Source: Lumbricus rubellus (taxonomy: Eukaryota > Annelida > Clitellata > Crassiclitellata > Lumbricidae). Taken from it: DNA of 64,000 nucleotides. How positions within the stretch are numbered: the stretch's first letter is position 1; the number at the start of each line of letters is the position of its first letter. The notes under the pieces are model-generated. The model had not been told where the DNA came from and made no database searches. It saw only the letters and a program-made list of their open reading frames with translations. Positions 15,101-24,000 of this stretch are shown in pieces. The stretch covers positions 19,549,967 to 19,613,966 of the forward strand of contig OX243825.1 of NCBI GenBank assembly GCA_945859605.1, written 5' to 3'. Made by a program: the position numbers and the translations under genes.

Positions 15101-17902
15101 GAAGCAAGAATTCATTAATCATTTTCATCAATCCAACTTCAACTGAAGCAAGAATTCATTAATCATTTTCATCAATCCAACTTCAACTGAAGCAAGAATT
15201 CATTAATTATTTTCATCAGTCCAACTTCTACTGAGGCAAGAATTCATTAATTATTTTCATCAATCCAACTTCTACTGAGGCAAGAATTCATTAATTATTT
15301 TCATCAGTCCAACTTCTACTGAGGCAAGAATTCATTAATCATTTTCATCAATCCAACTTCTACTGAAGCAAGAATTCATTAATCATTTTCATCAATCCAA
15401 CTTCAACTGAAGCAAGAATTCATCAATCATTTTCATCAATCCAACTTCTATTCGAGCAACAATTGCATCCACATTGTTGGTCTGAAGATGAGACAGTGTC
15501 TAAAAAATAAGTCACCCCAAGCATCTTTCTGATGTCCTCATTTCATGTCCTGTCTTTCAGCGTCGGTCTGCAAACTCATTTCAATGGTGAACTACTGGTT
15601 CTTCATCTTGCTAATGATATCAATTGGCTGAGCACAAAATGGAAGGAGTATAAATAGAGGTAAAAAATTAGATCAACTAGTTAGCATACTTGCTTTGGCG
15701 TTCCATCTTTCGAGTCTTTGATACTGCTATTGCTTGAACTATGGCCATGGTTCTTAACATCCTCGTCAATATATTGTATGTTTGCTGGATCTGAAGAAAC
15801 ACAAGTTGGAGGCTCTTTATAACAAATACCATTCTGTACAACTTGCACAATGAAGAGATCAAAAGACAACGAAATTGGTATTTAAAAAGATATTTTAGAT
15901 TTAATTTTATGCTTTTTTCTTGATATTTACTAATTTTAAGCATATAAAATTGAATCACGACAGAATGCTTGATGTTATTTATAAATGTCCAAATAAAATA
16001 ATTAGTAATAGAAAATAATTGTATTCTATCCTGTCGAAATTGTCAATTTTGCATTATTTTTAAAAATTCTATGAGAGGTTGAGGGCCATTTTCTCGGCCT
16101 GATGGGCCACGGGTTGGGAATCACTGGTTTAGAGCATACACAAGGAAAAATGAAACATCAGAAGACTGAGTAAATTCTCTCATCTTTCTCTTTCCGTTAT
16201 CTTCTAATCCTCTAGCAACTTGTAATCGTACGTTCATACTTGCAATCATACTGCGTTCATATCAGTTTGAAATAATAAATAAATATCATTAATAGTTCTT
16301 CTTCTTCCCATGATCTCACTCAGGACTATTATTCACTCCTCCTATTCATCTATTGGCAAAATTCAAAGAACAAGTAACCACGCCATTTTTCTTACTTGAA
16401 TAATCTGAAAGTGTCCAACCCAAGTCATCCACACAGTTCTTCTACAAATATGTAAATATTTCAAATTAAAAACAAAATAAAACGCTCCAAGCTTTTAAGC
16501 ATTGCTGAGCAACTTTACGCCTTCTTAACCCTTTAATGCCGGAGGGTATAGGATTTCCCATACCATTTACTACCATCTCAGTATTAAAGGGTTAAAGATT
16601 CTAGATGCAATCTCCAGTGAAAATTAATCTTGAGTGGCATAGCCTACAGTGACAATCTGCATGTAGCATAACCACAACAATGGTATTAAAAGTTTCAGCA
16701 CCAACCAAATGTCTTCAGCACAGCTGATGTCAAAGTGGGACTAAGAATTGAACACTATGACTACCAATTCTAATTAGTTTATCCTTACAAAGAATATACT
16801 TCAAGCTTTCTATAATTAATATTGTTAATTAATTGTAGAATGGTGTCAACGCTGCCACATTATATATTTGTGTGCACAATGCAAAATGATTTCGTTGTTC
16901 TATGCTCTCTCTCTGTTTCTGTCTGTCTCTTTGTCTTTCTCTCTCTGTGCCTGTGTCTCTCTGTCTCTCTCTCTGTCTGTTTCTGTCTGTCTGTCTCTGT
17001 CTCTCTCTCACCTAAGTATGTGCACGTCACGATATTTGGCATTGGACCATCGTTGTGGACCAATTTAAACTCCACTTATTGCTGAGTGCAATATCTTTCT
17101 TGAACATTAAACACGCACCTTTTTCTATCTGACTGATAACTACGTTAAAACGCAGAGAGGCAATTAAGACACTTGAGCAACACAAGTATCCTGTCACATT
17201 ACACTACCTCACTAAAATTTGTAATGTGAACCATAAACTTAAACACATACGGCATAAGCACACAATTTCTCTGCTTTAACATGTGGCAAATTTTTTTCCT
17301 ACACTGAAACTGATGACACAGAAACTGATCAGCAGTAATAATATCGTAATTATTTAACACCAGTGGCCTGCAATGCATAAAACATGCTTATGCGTTACCT
17401 CAGAAGCTTGATCTCTTGGGTTGAACTGTGCAGAATTCATCATAATTGATCCACGTCCTTTGCCTATGTGATGTTTTACACTAAACTTTCTGCATAAAAT
17501 TGAACAAAGGAAAGCATTGTAAATTTATCTGCTCACGCATTCCGCAAAGGTATGTCGGCATTTTTCATTTGGGACGCGGAAAAGATATACTATACTGAAG
17601 GAATAGTTGCTTAATTAGAAAGTCTTGTAGAAAATATGAATAACGCCTAACATAGTTTTCTGCTTTCATTTGAACTGATTAAGCCAGCGCTACATAAGTT
17701 GTTTACTTCTTAGGTTTGTATATGCGCAAAAATGGCGCACAGAACATATGTGACAGAAACGTATTCTGCTTACGAAAAAGCACCAATATTAAAAGGACCG
17801 TTACATTATGATTTTCGCTTTTGAAATGACATAGAATAAAATATTAACTGCCTTAAATCGGAGTTTATTTTCTTACAGAGCAACTTCCTCGTTAGACGCC
17901 AT
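115..17902 (-). CDS. TRAF7: TRAF7, RING/TRAF zinc-finger/WD40 E3 ubiquitin ligase (3' end outside window)
   Basis: Twenty coding exons chain with GT-AG borders and consistent phase: 17902-17877, 17489-17399, 16441-16396, 15790-15690, 12457-12347, 11830-11738, 9732-9693, 9110-8933, 8293-8218, 8051-7993, 7516-7308, 6897-6842, 6368-6332, 5758-5637, 5058-4936, 3978-3862, 2904-2788, 2150-2031, 1476-1345, 234-115. They give 658 codons against 670 residues in vertebrate TRAF7; the final VW strand and stop lie left of base 1. Order: serine-rich N-terminus; RING at about residues 140-175 (CPLC, CGHTFCRRC split over two exons, CPVD with Asp as last ligand, as in human TRAF7); TRAF-type zinc fingers about 200-300 ([16 protein letters not shown]); coiled coil about 305-365 ([19 protein letters not shown]); seven WD40 repeats from about 375. 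The family acts in ubiquitination and MEKK3 signalling. The start at 17902 gives MASNEEVAL and its phase-2 donor fits the next exon. The N-terminal exons (before 12457) rest on phase and splice fit rather than on similarity, so they are less certain. Confidence 0.93.
331..470. repeat. TATG/CATG microsatellite in TRAF7 intron
   Basis: Tetranucleotide array of imperfect TATG units with CATG interruptions, in the intron between the exons at 115-234 and 1345-1476. Long reading frames across it on both strands (Cys/Val/Tyr-rich or His/Thr-rich) come from the repeat and are not genes. Confidence 0.9.
1044..1230. repeat. 16-bp minisatellite (AAAGCTCATTGTTACT)
   Basis: About 11.7 nearly identical copies of AAAGCTCATTGTTACT in tandem inside a TRAF7 intron, with one visible substitution (CTCG for CTCA). 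The array stops about 115 bp from the donor of exon 1345-1476. Confidence 0.95.
1720..1884. mobile_element. Two abutting TTAA-flanked palindromic MITEs
   Basis: Segment 1720-1809 begins TTAACACGTTG and ends AAGTGTTAA. Segment 1806-1884 begins TTAACCCTTTAC and ends in a decayed GGGTAAAAGATTAA. They share the TTAA at 1806-1809. TTAA target duplication with a CCCTTT-like terminus is the hallmark of piggyBac-type elements. No coding capacity; located in a TRAF7 intron. Confidence 0.6.
2530..2712 (-). mobile_element. tRNA-derived SINE (family 1), degraded head
   Basis: Reverse copy of the SINE family described at 4047-4272. Recognisable are the CACTTGTTATA tail junction, the conserved GAGGTGCTCCCGA and TTTCACGCCGAAG body and a decayed B box (GGATTCAAACC). 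It resembles the copies at 18850 and 41551, which lack the short duplication in the B-box region. Confidence 0.8.
2874..2965. repeat. TRAF7: 46-bp tandem duplication spanning a TRAF7 3' splice site
   Basis: Copies at 2874-2919 and 2920-2965 differ at only two bases. Each carries, on the minus strand, a T-rich stretch, an AG acceptor and the first 30 bases of the WD40 exon beginning GTCTGGGATGTT. The exon-proximal acceptor (exon starting 2904) keeps frame with the flanking exons. The distal one (exon starting 2950) would add 46 bases and shift the frame. Confidence 0.9.
4047..4272 (+). mobile_element. tRNA-derived SINE (family 1), near full length
   Basis: A near-complete copy. The head carries an A-box match (TGGTGTAGTGG) and a perfect B box (GGTTCGAATCC), expected of a tRNA-derived Pol III promoter. 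The body contains CTTGGGCAAGTCCTTCACT, a GC hairpin formed by GGGAGCGCC and GGGGCGCC, and a 3' end of AAGTGCACATACA plus an ACAAACAAAC tail. Located in a TRAF7 intron. Confidence 0.92.
4681..4880 (-). mobile_element. tRNA-derived SINE (family 1), 5' truncated
   Basis: Reverse copy of the 4047-4272 family with a TGTTTGT tail complement, the hairpin arms and the B box (GGATTCGAACC). It ends inside the head, lacking the A box. Together with the copy at 4047 it forms an inverted pair in one TRAF7 intron. Confidence 0.9.
6499..6691. mobile_element. hAT-like MITE, family B copy 1
   Basis: Starts CAGGGCTTTTTA and ends ACAGCCCTG, flanked by a perfect 8-bp duplication CTAAAGGT (6491-6498 and 6692-6699). 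Size, 8-bp duplication and CAGGG termini fit a non-autonomous hAT element. No coding capacity. Related copies lie at 12645-12833 and 44023-44222. Confidence 0.85.
8466..8544. mobile_element. TTAA-flanked palindromic MITE
   Basis: Begins TTAACCCTTTGAAC and ends GTTCAAAGGGTTAA, giving perfect 10-bp inverted termini within TTAA. A short piggyBac-type non-autonomous element in a TRAF7 intron, too short to encode anything. Confidence 0.75.
9984..10192 (+). mobile_element. tRNA-derived SINE (family 1)
   Basis: Copy closely matching 4047-4272 from TAGTGGTGGCG through the B box, the GGGAGCGCCTCTGAGTAG/GGGGCGCT hairpin and the CACATACAAACAAACAAA tail. The first part of the A box is missing. The flanks carry short CAGTGTACACTGTAC palindromic repeats, so the target-site duplication is unclear. 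Confidence 0.92.
10272..11489 (+). mobile_element. Tc1/mariner-superfamily transposon with long inverted termini
   Basis: Inserted in the TRAF7 intron between the two RING exons. The ends are inverted copies of roughly 215 bp: the left begins TACACCGTGATTCAATA and the right ends ATTGAATCACGGTGTA, bordered by TA as expected for this superfamily. Just inside each end lies a second, diverged copy of terminal-like sequence (from about 10482 on the left, up to about 11275 on the right), so the termini appear internally duplicated. The centre holds a decayed transposase remnant. The element is dead as read. Confidence 0.85.
10808..11151 (+). pseudogene. Frameshifted mariner-like transposase C-terminal remnant
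   Basis: Pieces in different frames resemble the C-terminal half of a Tc1/mariner transposase. There is a broken DN-A-P-A-H-type catalytic motif with a frame change inside it, then [13 protein letters not shown], then a PPNSPDL-x3-DYKVW block carrying the third acidic residue, and a closing [13 protein letters not shown]. At least two frame changes and internal stops rule out a working enzyme. The N-terminal half is absent: 10482-10800 holds terminal-repeat-like DNA instead. Confidence 0.8.
12045..12122 (+). mobile_element. LINE-type 3' tail fragment with GAATG microsatellite
   Basis: Reads GGTTGGGCTGGGAGCGCC, then CTCTGAGTAG, then GAAGGGGCGCTATATAAAT, ending in ATGAATGAATGAATG repeats. The GGAGCGCC/GGGGCGCT arms form the hairpin also seen in SINE family 1 and in LINE tails at 61066-61242. 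A short 3'-end fragment in a TRAF7 intron. Confidence 0.75.
12645..12833. mobile_element. hAT-like MITE, family B copy 2
   Basis: Inverted orientation relative to the copy at 6499. It ends AAAAAAGCCCTG and is flanked by a perfect 8-bp duplication ATTTCATC (12637-12644 and 12834-12841); the opposite terminus has lost most of its CAGGGCTG. Its right-hand target copy is also the start of the 44-bp minisatellite. Confidence 0.8.
12834..15454. repeat. 44-bp minisatellite array, about 59 copies, in TRAF7 intron
   Basis: Tandem units of about 44 bp built on CATCAATCCAACTTCTACTG and AAGCAAGAATTCATTAATCA, each carrying one GAATTC. Variant classes (TCTACTGAAG, TCAACTGAAG, TCTACTGAGG, TCTAATGAAG, CAGTCC for CAATCC) and two-base-shorter units are interspersed. 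The array fills most of the intron between exons 12347-12457 and 15690-15790. No open frame runs through it. There are no unique spacers, so it is not a CRISPR array. Confidence 0.97.
16525..16595. mobile_element. TTAA-flanked palindromic MITE
   Basis: Begins TTAACCCTTTAATGCCGGAG and ends CAGTATTAAAGGGTTAA. The 71-bp element is nearly self-complementary. Same subfamily as 40959-41029 and 43130-43200. piggyBac-type by its TTAA and CCCTTT termini. Located in a TRAF7 intron. Confidence 0.8.
16905..17012. repeat. CT/CTGT-rich low-complexity tract
   Basis: Pyrimidine-rich imperfect CTCT/CTGT repeats in a TRAF7 intron. Overlapping reading frames (Ser/Leu/Cys-rich or Arg/Glu/Thr-rich) are simple-sequence artefacts. 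Confidence 0.9.
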
Positions 17903-18849
17903 ATTGAAACCAAGGACTATTACTGTACGTGATACTCTGCTGCAGAGATGCCATCTAGTAGTCGCCAAAATTGTGCTCCAAATCTCAGCAACTTTTGTCA
18001 AAGGTGATCCTGAGAAATTGAACAATAATAATTATTAGAGTAGTTCATTATTTTTGGCACGTTGATTAAGTTGATAAGGGGTCGACGGCACAATTGCAGG
18101 ATCAGAGACTACGTTTCAGCAGAGGCTTTGGGGACCAAGCCGCTTGCGTCGATCGATCATAGAGGTATGTAGACTGTAGAGGTAGAGTGAAATATGGGAA
18201 TTCATGTAGTGTGCTTTCAATAATACTATTTAGGAGCGCTCCCGACCCAACCTCGGCTGAAGAGTAGGTTTAATGCCGTGGCAAAACGCATCTGAACAAA
18301 TCCTAGGCATAATTGAGGTGGTGTATAGACGGTGGACGCCCATTCCATATCATGTGGGGCATGGTGGTGTATTGATATCGTTTGTTCAACACGGTTGCAG
18401 TGGGCCTAAAACTTATGTTCCGGAAGGTTTTCTTTCTCCACTGCGACTCAAACTGAGAATGTAATGACCTTGGACTTGGAACAGATGACAATGATGAAGA
18501 GCATGCTGTCTTGTGTGGGGGGTGATGGCGGTGCATGATCTAATGGCGACAAGGCGAACATGTACAGAGAAACAATACATTCATGATTAAGGCCAGTCTA
18601 CAACAATAACATCATGACCAAAAGAATACTATCGTGATCAACAGAGCTATTGATAATAATTCAGCGCTTTTATTCTATTCCGAGTCTCTGCTAGGTGTGG
18701 CTCTGTGCCTCTACTTTGGTTGTACAGATGCTTCACGTTCCATTCCTCCCCTCAGTGAACTCATTCCTGCTCTTAGACAGCACCATGCATCCTCTGTTAT
18801 TGATCCCATGTATGTATGTGCACTTGCTATGTATGTATTGCAACACAGA

Positions 18850-19073
18850 TATGTGTGCACTTGTTATAGCACCCCTTCAAGAATCTCCTCAGAAGTGCTC
18901 CCGACCACAGCGTGGACACTGAATCACAGTTTCACGCCGAATTGCCAAGCAATTGCGAATAAAGGACTTGCCCAAGGTCCCTACACGGCAACTTGAGGTG
19001 GATTCGAACCTGCAACCCTTCGGCTGCAAGGCAAGTAGGCAACAAACATACCCACTACACCACCGCACCCCAC
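18850..19073 (-). mobile_element. tRNA-derived SINE (family 1, older subfamily)
   Basis: Reverse copy with GTGCACTTGTTATAGCACC at the tail junction, TTTCACGCCGAA in the body, a perfect B box (GGATTCGAACC) and an A-box region ending CCACTACACCACC. The head reads GGGTTGCAGG before the B box, unlike the GGTTCGAGGTTCGA seen at 4047, so it belongs to a separate subfamily shared with 41551. Confidence 0.88.
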
Positions 19074-19126
19074 GAGATATATGTTAGTGCTTCAGTTGAT
19101 GATCATACATAACCATCCAATCATAC

Positions 19127-19179
19127 TTTACCCCTTTAATGCCATACCATTTACCAACATCTCGGCATTAGAGGGTTAA
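19127..19179. mobile_element. TTAA-type MITE, internally deleted
   Basis: Reads TTTACCCCTTTAATGCC at the left and GGCATTAGAGGGTTAA at the right. Same palindromic subfamily as 16525-16595 but with the centre missing and one TTAA mutated. Confidence 0.6.
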
Positions 19180-21097
19180 GAAGTCTCCAGACTGTCAAAT
19201 AGACAGTGGCATGGATGCTTCTACAGTCACTGTACTTATAAATTGAAATAATAGTTTAGCATTAAAATATCAAAACTATTCAACCGCGTATGAAAACAAA
19301 TAGAAGCCAAAAACAACTTAACTTGACTGGTCAACAATAAGGTTTATTTTTACAAACAAAGTAATCATATAGAAAATTGGTTCTTGTTAAACTATTTTTC
19401 TAGATAACCATCTTCATCAACGGACCGAAAAGACAAAACTCTACGAGAGTCAAACAAAACCCAATACTACCAACTTGCGACGTTTCACTTAATAATAATT
19501 AATTGCAGCCTAACATCTAGCAGCTGTAGCGCAGCGGGTTCTACAATCAGTTTCAGCAAACTGAATTTGCTCCTACGTAACTTTGCATCTACAAAACCAA
19601 CATTATAACAAACAACAAAGAAACAGCCACGCACAAGCATACAAACCTAGCATGCATATATATTTATATAAATACATCATGGTATATATACATAATATAT
19701 ATACACACATCCTCTCATACTTTAGACATGCGCAGACAAATTTGCAAGCACATCCATCCTTGCGTCAAGCTAGTTTCTGGTACAGACACAGCATGAGAAC
19801 TACAAGAGGGAAAGCTCAAATCACTGCAGTACGTACGTATGTCCTTTCAACAGCCGTGACAAATTAACAGAGAACTGCAACAAAGCACACAAAACGGATT
19901 CTACTAGGGACGGCCGACTAAACTGCGCGCGGAGCTCTAAGCAGCGGCAAAACTTTGACTTGCTCGCGCGGCTTCAGAATAAGCCAGAAATTAAAGAGAA
20001 CGTTAGCATACGATGCTAAACATCATTAGCGCCTTAATGTACAATTAAATCTGGCGCACATCAACGTGAGAAAACTAAGGAATATCATCATAGAGCAAAT
20101 GTACTTGTGCTCATGCGTTGACACAAGGCTGTCGAACTAAATGGTGTACGACAAAACAATTGTCAATTACAAAAATGTCACTAGAACGACATCAGCACGT
20201 TAAATCGCTGCGTAGTCGAACTCCGGCATTTCTCTTAAAACAACTTAAATATTCAAACGAAAAATCCTCAGGTTATTATTAGGATCTACTTATATGCCTG
20301 CTGTATAATAATTCTCTTCAAGTGTTTCTGAAATCGAATTTCAGAATTTTGCACCTAGCTCAAAACTTAAAGCGTCCTACTCATCAGGTGAAATTTAAAA
20401 GCATCTTTTCAACACTGGCACAAACATACAATACAGGATCAGAGTACAATGCAACTTTCCGTATATGCGATACGCTTGCACACCACACAAAACCCAGCAT
20501 GTTAAAAGAATATGTGGATGGAGCAGTGAAGGCAAGCGCAAAAAAAAATGAGAAGAGCTTCAAATATCGAGAATAAGGTGAAAACAAAATCCCTGATGAC
20601 ATCTGAGTAGTAGTTCAGACAATTATGACCACCAAAACGCTGCCCACCATCAGTATTCAATTACGATTTCAATACTAGCAGACAAGTATAAAAATCAGGC
20701 CAAAAAATAACCAACAGCAAAGCAATTATATATTTTTTAAATCTGGGGCTGCTATGTGCATATACATAGCAGCATATGCTGTATGCATAAATAAATTATA
20801 CATAGCAGCACACGTTACATACAGAAATCTCCATATGCACAGTTGCACATGCATATAATATAGATTATAAATAATATACAGATCTGTATATATCTAGACC
20901 TATAGATACATTTCTTAATGTATTGATGAATAGTAATGCTTAATAGACAAATAACATTAAGCCGAATTTAGTTTGACCAGGCACAAAAGACACTTAAATT
21001 CCAAGACTATTGGCAAAACAGAAACGTCTTCACTTGGCTGAAGGCTCTTCTTCTTCCTCTTTACCATCACAAGCTCCGAACTGGTCATCATCATCAT

Positions 21098-24000
21098 CTA
21101 TTGAGATTCCTCCTTCTCTTCCTTTGATGATGAAGAAGACTGCTTCACAAACCCGTTCACTGTATCACGAAATTTGCCCCAGAATTGTTCCGGAATAGTT
21201 ATGGCCGTACGGTAGTTTGGCCTAACCTAAATACCAGAAACACTCAACTATCTAGAGACAGATCGCTGAACAAACTTAAAATCTTATAAGCAGAGCTAAA
21301 AGTGTAAAAAAAAATAAGTGCCAGGATTCCCCTTACCTTTCCCAAAGAAGTGCAAGGATGCCCTTTACATTTTCAGGTGTGCTGGTCAAATAAGTGGCAG
21401 GACGGCATAGAGATTTGAAAATATTAAAGTGCCAGAACGCCGTCCATGATCGTCCTGCCACACTTTAAGCCCTGCTTATAAGTCAATGTTTATTAGTACA
21501 AACTGTGGAGCACTGATTCTGCCCACTATCTTTCTTATATTAGAATTTCAGTTCATACATCTAACGCCAAAAGTCTAATGCAAACATTTCTACTAAACAG
21601 AACTGAAATCTTGAACTTTATTTATTTCTTATATTTCTAAAACCCATATCTAAAAGAAACCATCAAACAGCAGTGCAAATATTTGGGAATGCCAAAGATT
21701 TCTACACAGAAATCACATCACGGAGGTGGGAAGGCTCGAACCCTGAGAAACTTAAAAATTGCAAAAACTACACATCGCTGACCCGTTAGTTAGCATCCAG
21801 CCAGAAGCAGTATGATGTGTGCTGGACCTGGCATAAGAAGCCCACGAGACCAGTAACCAACTGTAATAAACAGTCTCACTAAAGTTCAAACCCCAAAACA
21901 GTGGGAAAAAATGCTAGAAGGGCTACAGTGTCAAGTGCCGGATGTGCTAGAATAATTTAGTACATAAAATTCTTTAAACCTATCCCACTGCAGTTGAAAA
22001 CATTTTGACATTGAATGGATATAGAAAATTATGTACTTTTTATTATACCATGTCTGTACACCAAAATGTGGATAGCAATTGGTATATTAAAGAATATTCT
22101 TATCTTATCTTATTCAGCGCTAACCCCCCCCCCCCACATACACACTGTGGTTACCAAAGATATGCAGTAGGATCAATAAAAGACAATTCCGCCTACCTCT
22201 GATATGCGCATGTAAGTTCCTCTTCGGTTGTTTCCAACGTCAAAGTAAAACATCTTGTTCTCGACTCTCAGAGACTTTGCTTCGGCAACCGGTTCTTCTG
22301 TTTCTGTAAAACATCGTCAGCACGTTCTCAACTATTTGAATAGAACCAAGGCCATAACTAGGGGTGTCTTTGGGTGTTTGAACACCCCCGAAATGAAAAA
22401 AAATAATATAATGCATTTACTAGCACATGATGCAAAAACCATGAAATAAAACCATGAAAACACCTTGCAATCAACTCAATGTTTCACTGCGCATTAATTT
22501 TTTTATGGTTTGCTTCGACTTCATAAACGTACAAACTCGTAAATAAGCGGACAGTCGAGTCAGTGGATCTATGCGACCTTTTTCTGTGGACTCAATGGCC
22601 CGCATAAATGTTGCGTCAATGCAAATATCTATATAATGTATTTGCCAGTGGTATGAACATCATATGCTGTTGCCGACATGATACGCAAGCCAATAAAGAA
22701 GTCAATAGCGCAGCAAATGCCATCAGTAGTCACAGCTTACAGGCAGTTTAGCAAAATGCTTACATGAGGTCTAGCATAAGAATATGCCACAACAATTCAT
22801 AACACAAGACAATACTACATTGTCATGCTCAAGGTTCTCTTCTGTCAACGCTATAGTTGTGACAGTTTCCATTTAAGACAATAAAAAAATAAGAGACCAA
22901 AAATGGTTTTTGGTAAAAAATTTAGAGAGCGTAAGAGGTCAGAGCAAATAGAGGTAAGGGCAAATAGAGGTAAGGGCAAATAGAGGTAAGGGCAAATAGA
23001 GGTAAGGGCAAATAGAGGTAAGGGCAAATAGAGGTCAGGGCAAATAGAGGTCAGAGCAAATAGAGGTCAGGGCAAATAGAGGTCAGGGCAAATAGAGGTC
23101 AGGGCAAATAGAGGTCAGGGCAAATAGAGGTCAGGGCAAACAGAGGTCAGTGCAAATAAGACTGACCAAGGTCATCAGTTCCATATTCCTTGAGCAGGTC
23201 AGTGAGTGCGTCTCGAATTTCGATCATGCCCTGCGCAGGAATCGCTATCTGAAACCTCAACCGAGTCAAAGGCATAGTCATCGACACCTAACCAGAAACA
23301 AAACACAGTCAAATAAATAATGAAAATAATAACAATAACAATGACAATTTATATGGTGCCGTAACACAACTACAAGAGCACCAAATTAAAAAATAACACA
23401 GAAATAAAACACAATGCAAAACACAATCAATCAAATAAACAATAATGATAATAATAACAATGACAATTTATATGGTGCCGTAACACAGCTACAAGAGCAC
23501 CAAATTTAAAAAATAACACAATCAACAATAGCTGCTCTCAGTGCTCTAGTCAGGCGCTGTCTGCTAGGCCTCACTCTTGCCTACCTCTGTGAGTTCTGTT
23601 GCCCTACTCTTAGTGCTCGCTGCTTCAGCTTCCTTCATTCGACTGAAAAAAAGAAACTGTTGAAATTGTCTCAGTCCATTTTGCTTGAACTTTCACTGTG
23701 TATGACTATGCCTTCTTGGTGGTAGGACCCTCGACCTGCAATGGCCTTGCCTTGATGCTCCGCTCTCTTTCTAGAATTCCTTCTCAGGCATTCCTCTCTC
23801 ATTTTAAGACAGTTTTATTTGGTATCTGTTAAGTAAAGTGTGAAAATTGAATCAGATGATTTCGAACGTCAGGAATTACTCGATTAATCTAAAAAGTTTA
23901 ATTTCAATTAATCGTTTAAATTCTGTCAATTTGGTATCTGTTAAGTAAAGTATGAAAATTTCAAATTTAGTCACCGAGTTGGCTACTACTCTATTCTAAA

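Larger units (their letters stand above)
17903..21097. other. TRAF7-Pur intergenic interval
   Basis: About 3.2 kb between the TRAF7 start and the Pur stop. It holds a reverse SINE (18850-19073), a decayed TTAA element (19127-19179) and AT-rich sequence. The block 18060-18164 is less AT-rich and ends in a good plus-strand donor (AGAG then GTATGT); it could be an untranslated first exon of a transcript divergent from TRAF7, but I found no coding exon to pair with it. Sequence below 21098 may include the Pur 3' UTR; minus-strand AATAAA occurs at 19343-19348. No protein-coding gene seen. Confidence 0.5.

Noticed and set aside
12834..15454. Possible CRISPR-like array
   Set aside because: The 44-bp units are directly contiguous with no unique spacers, and the context is a eukaryotic intron.
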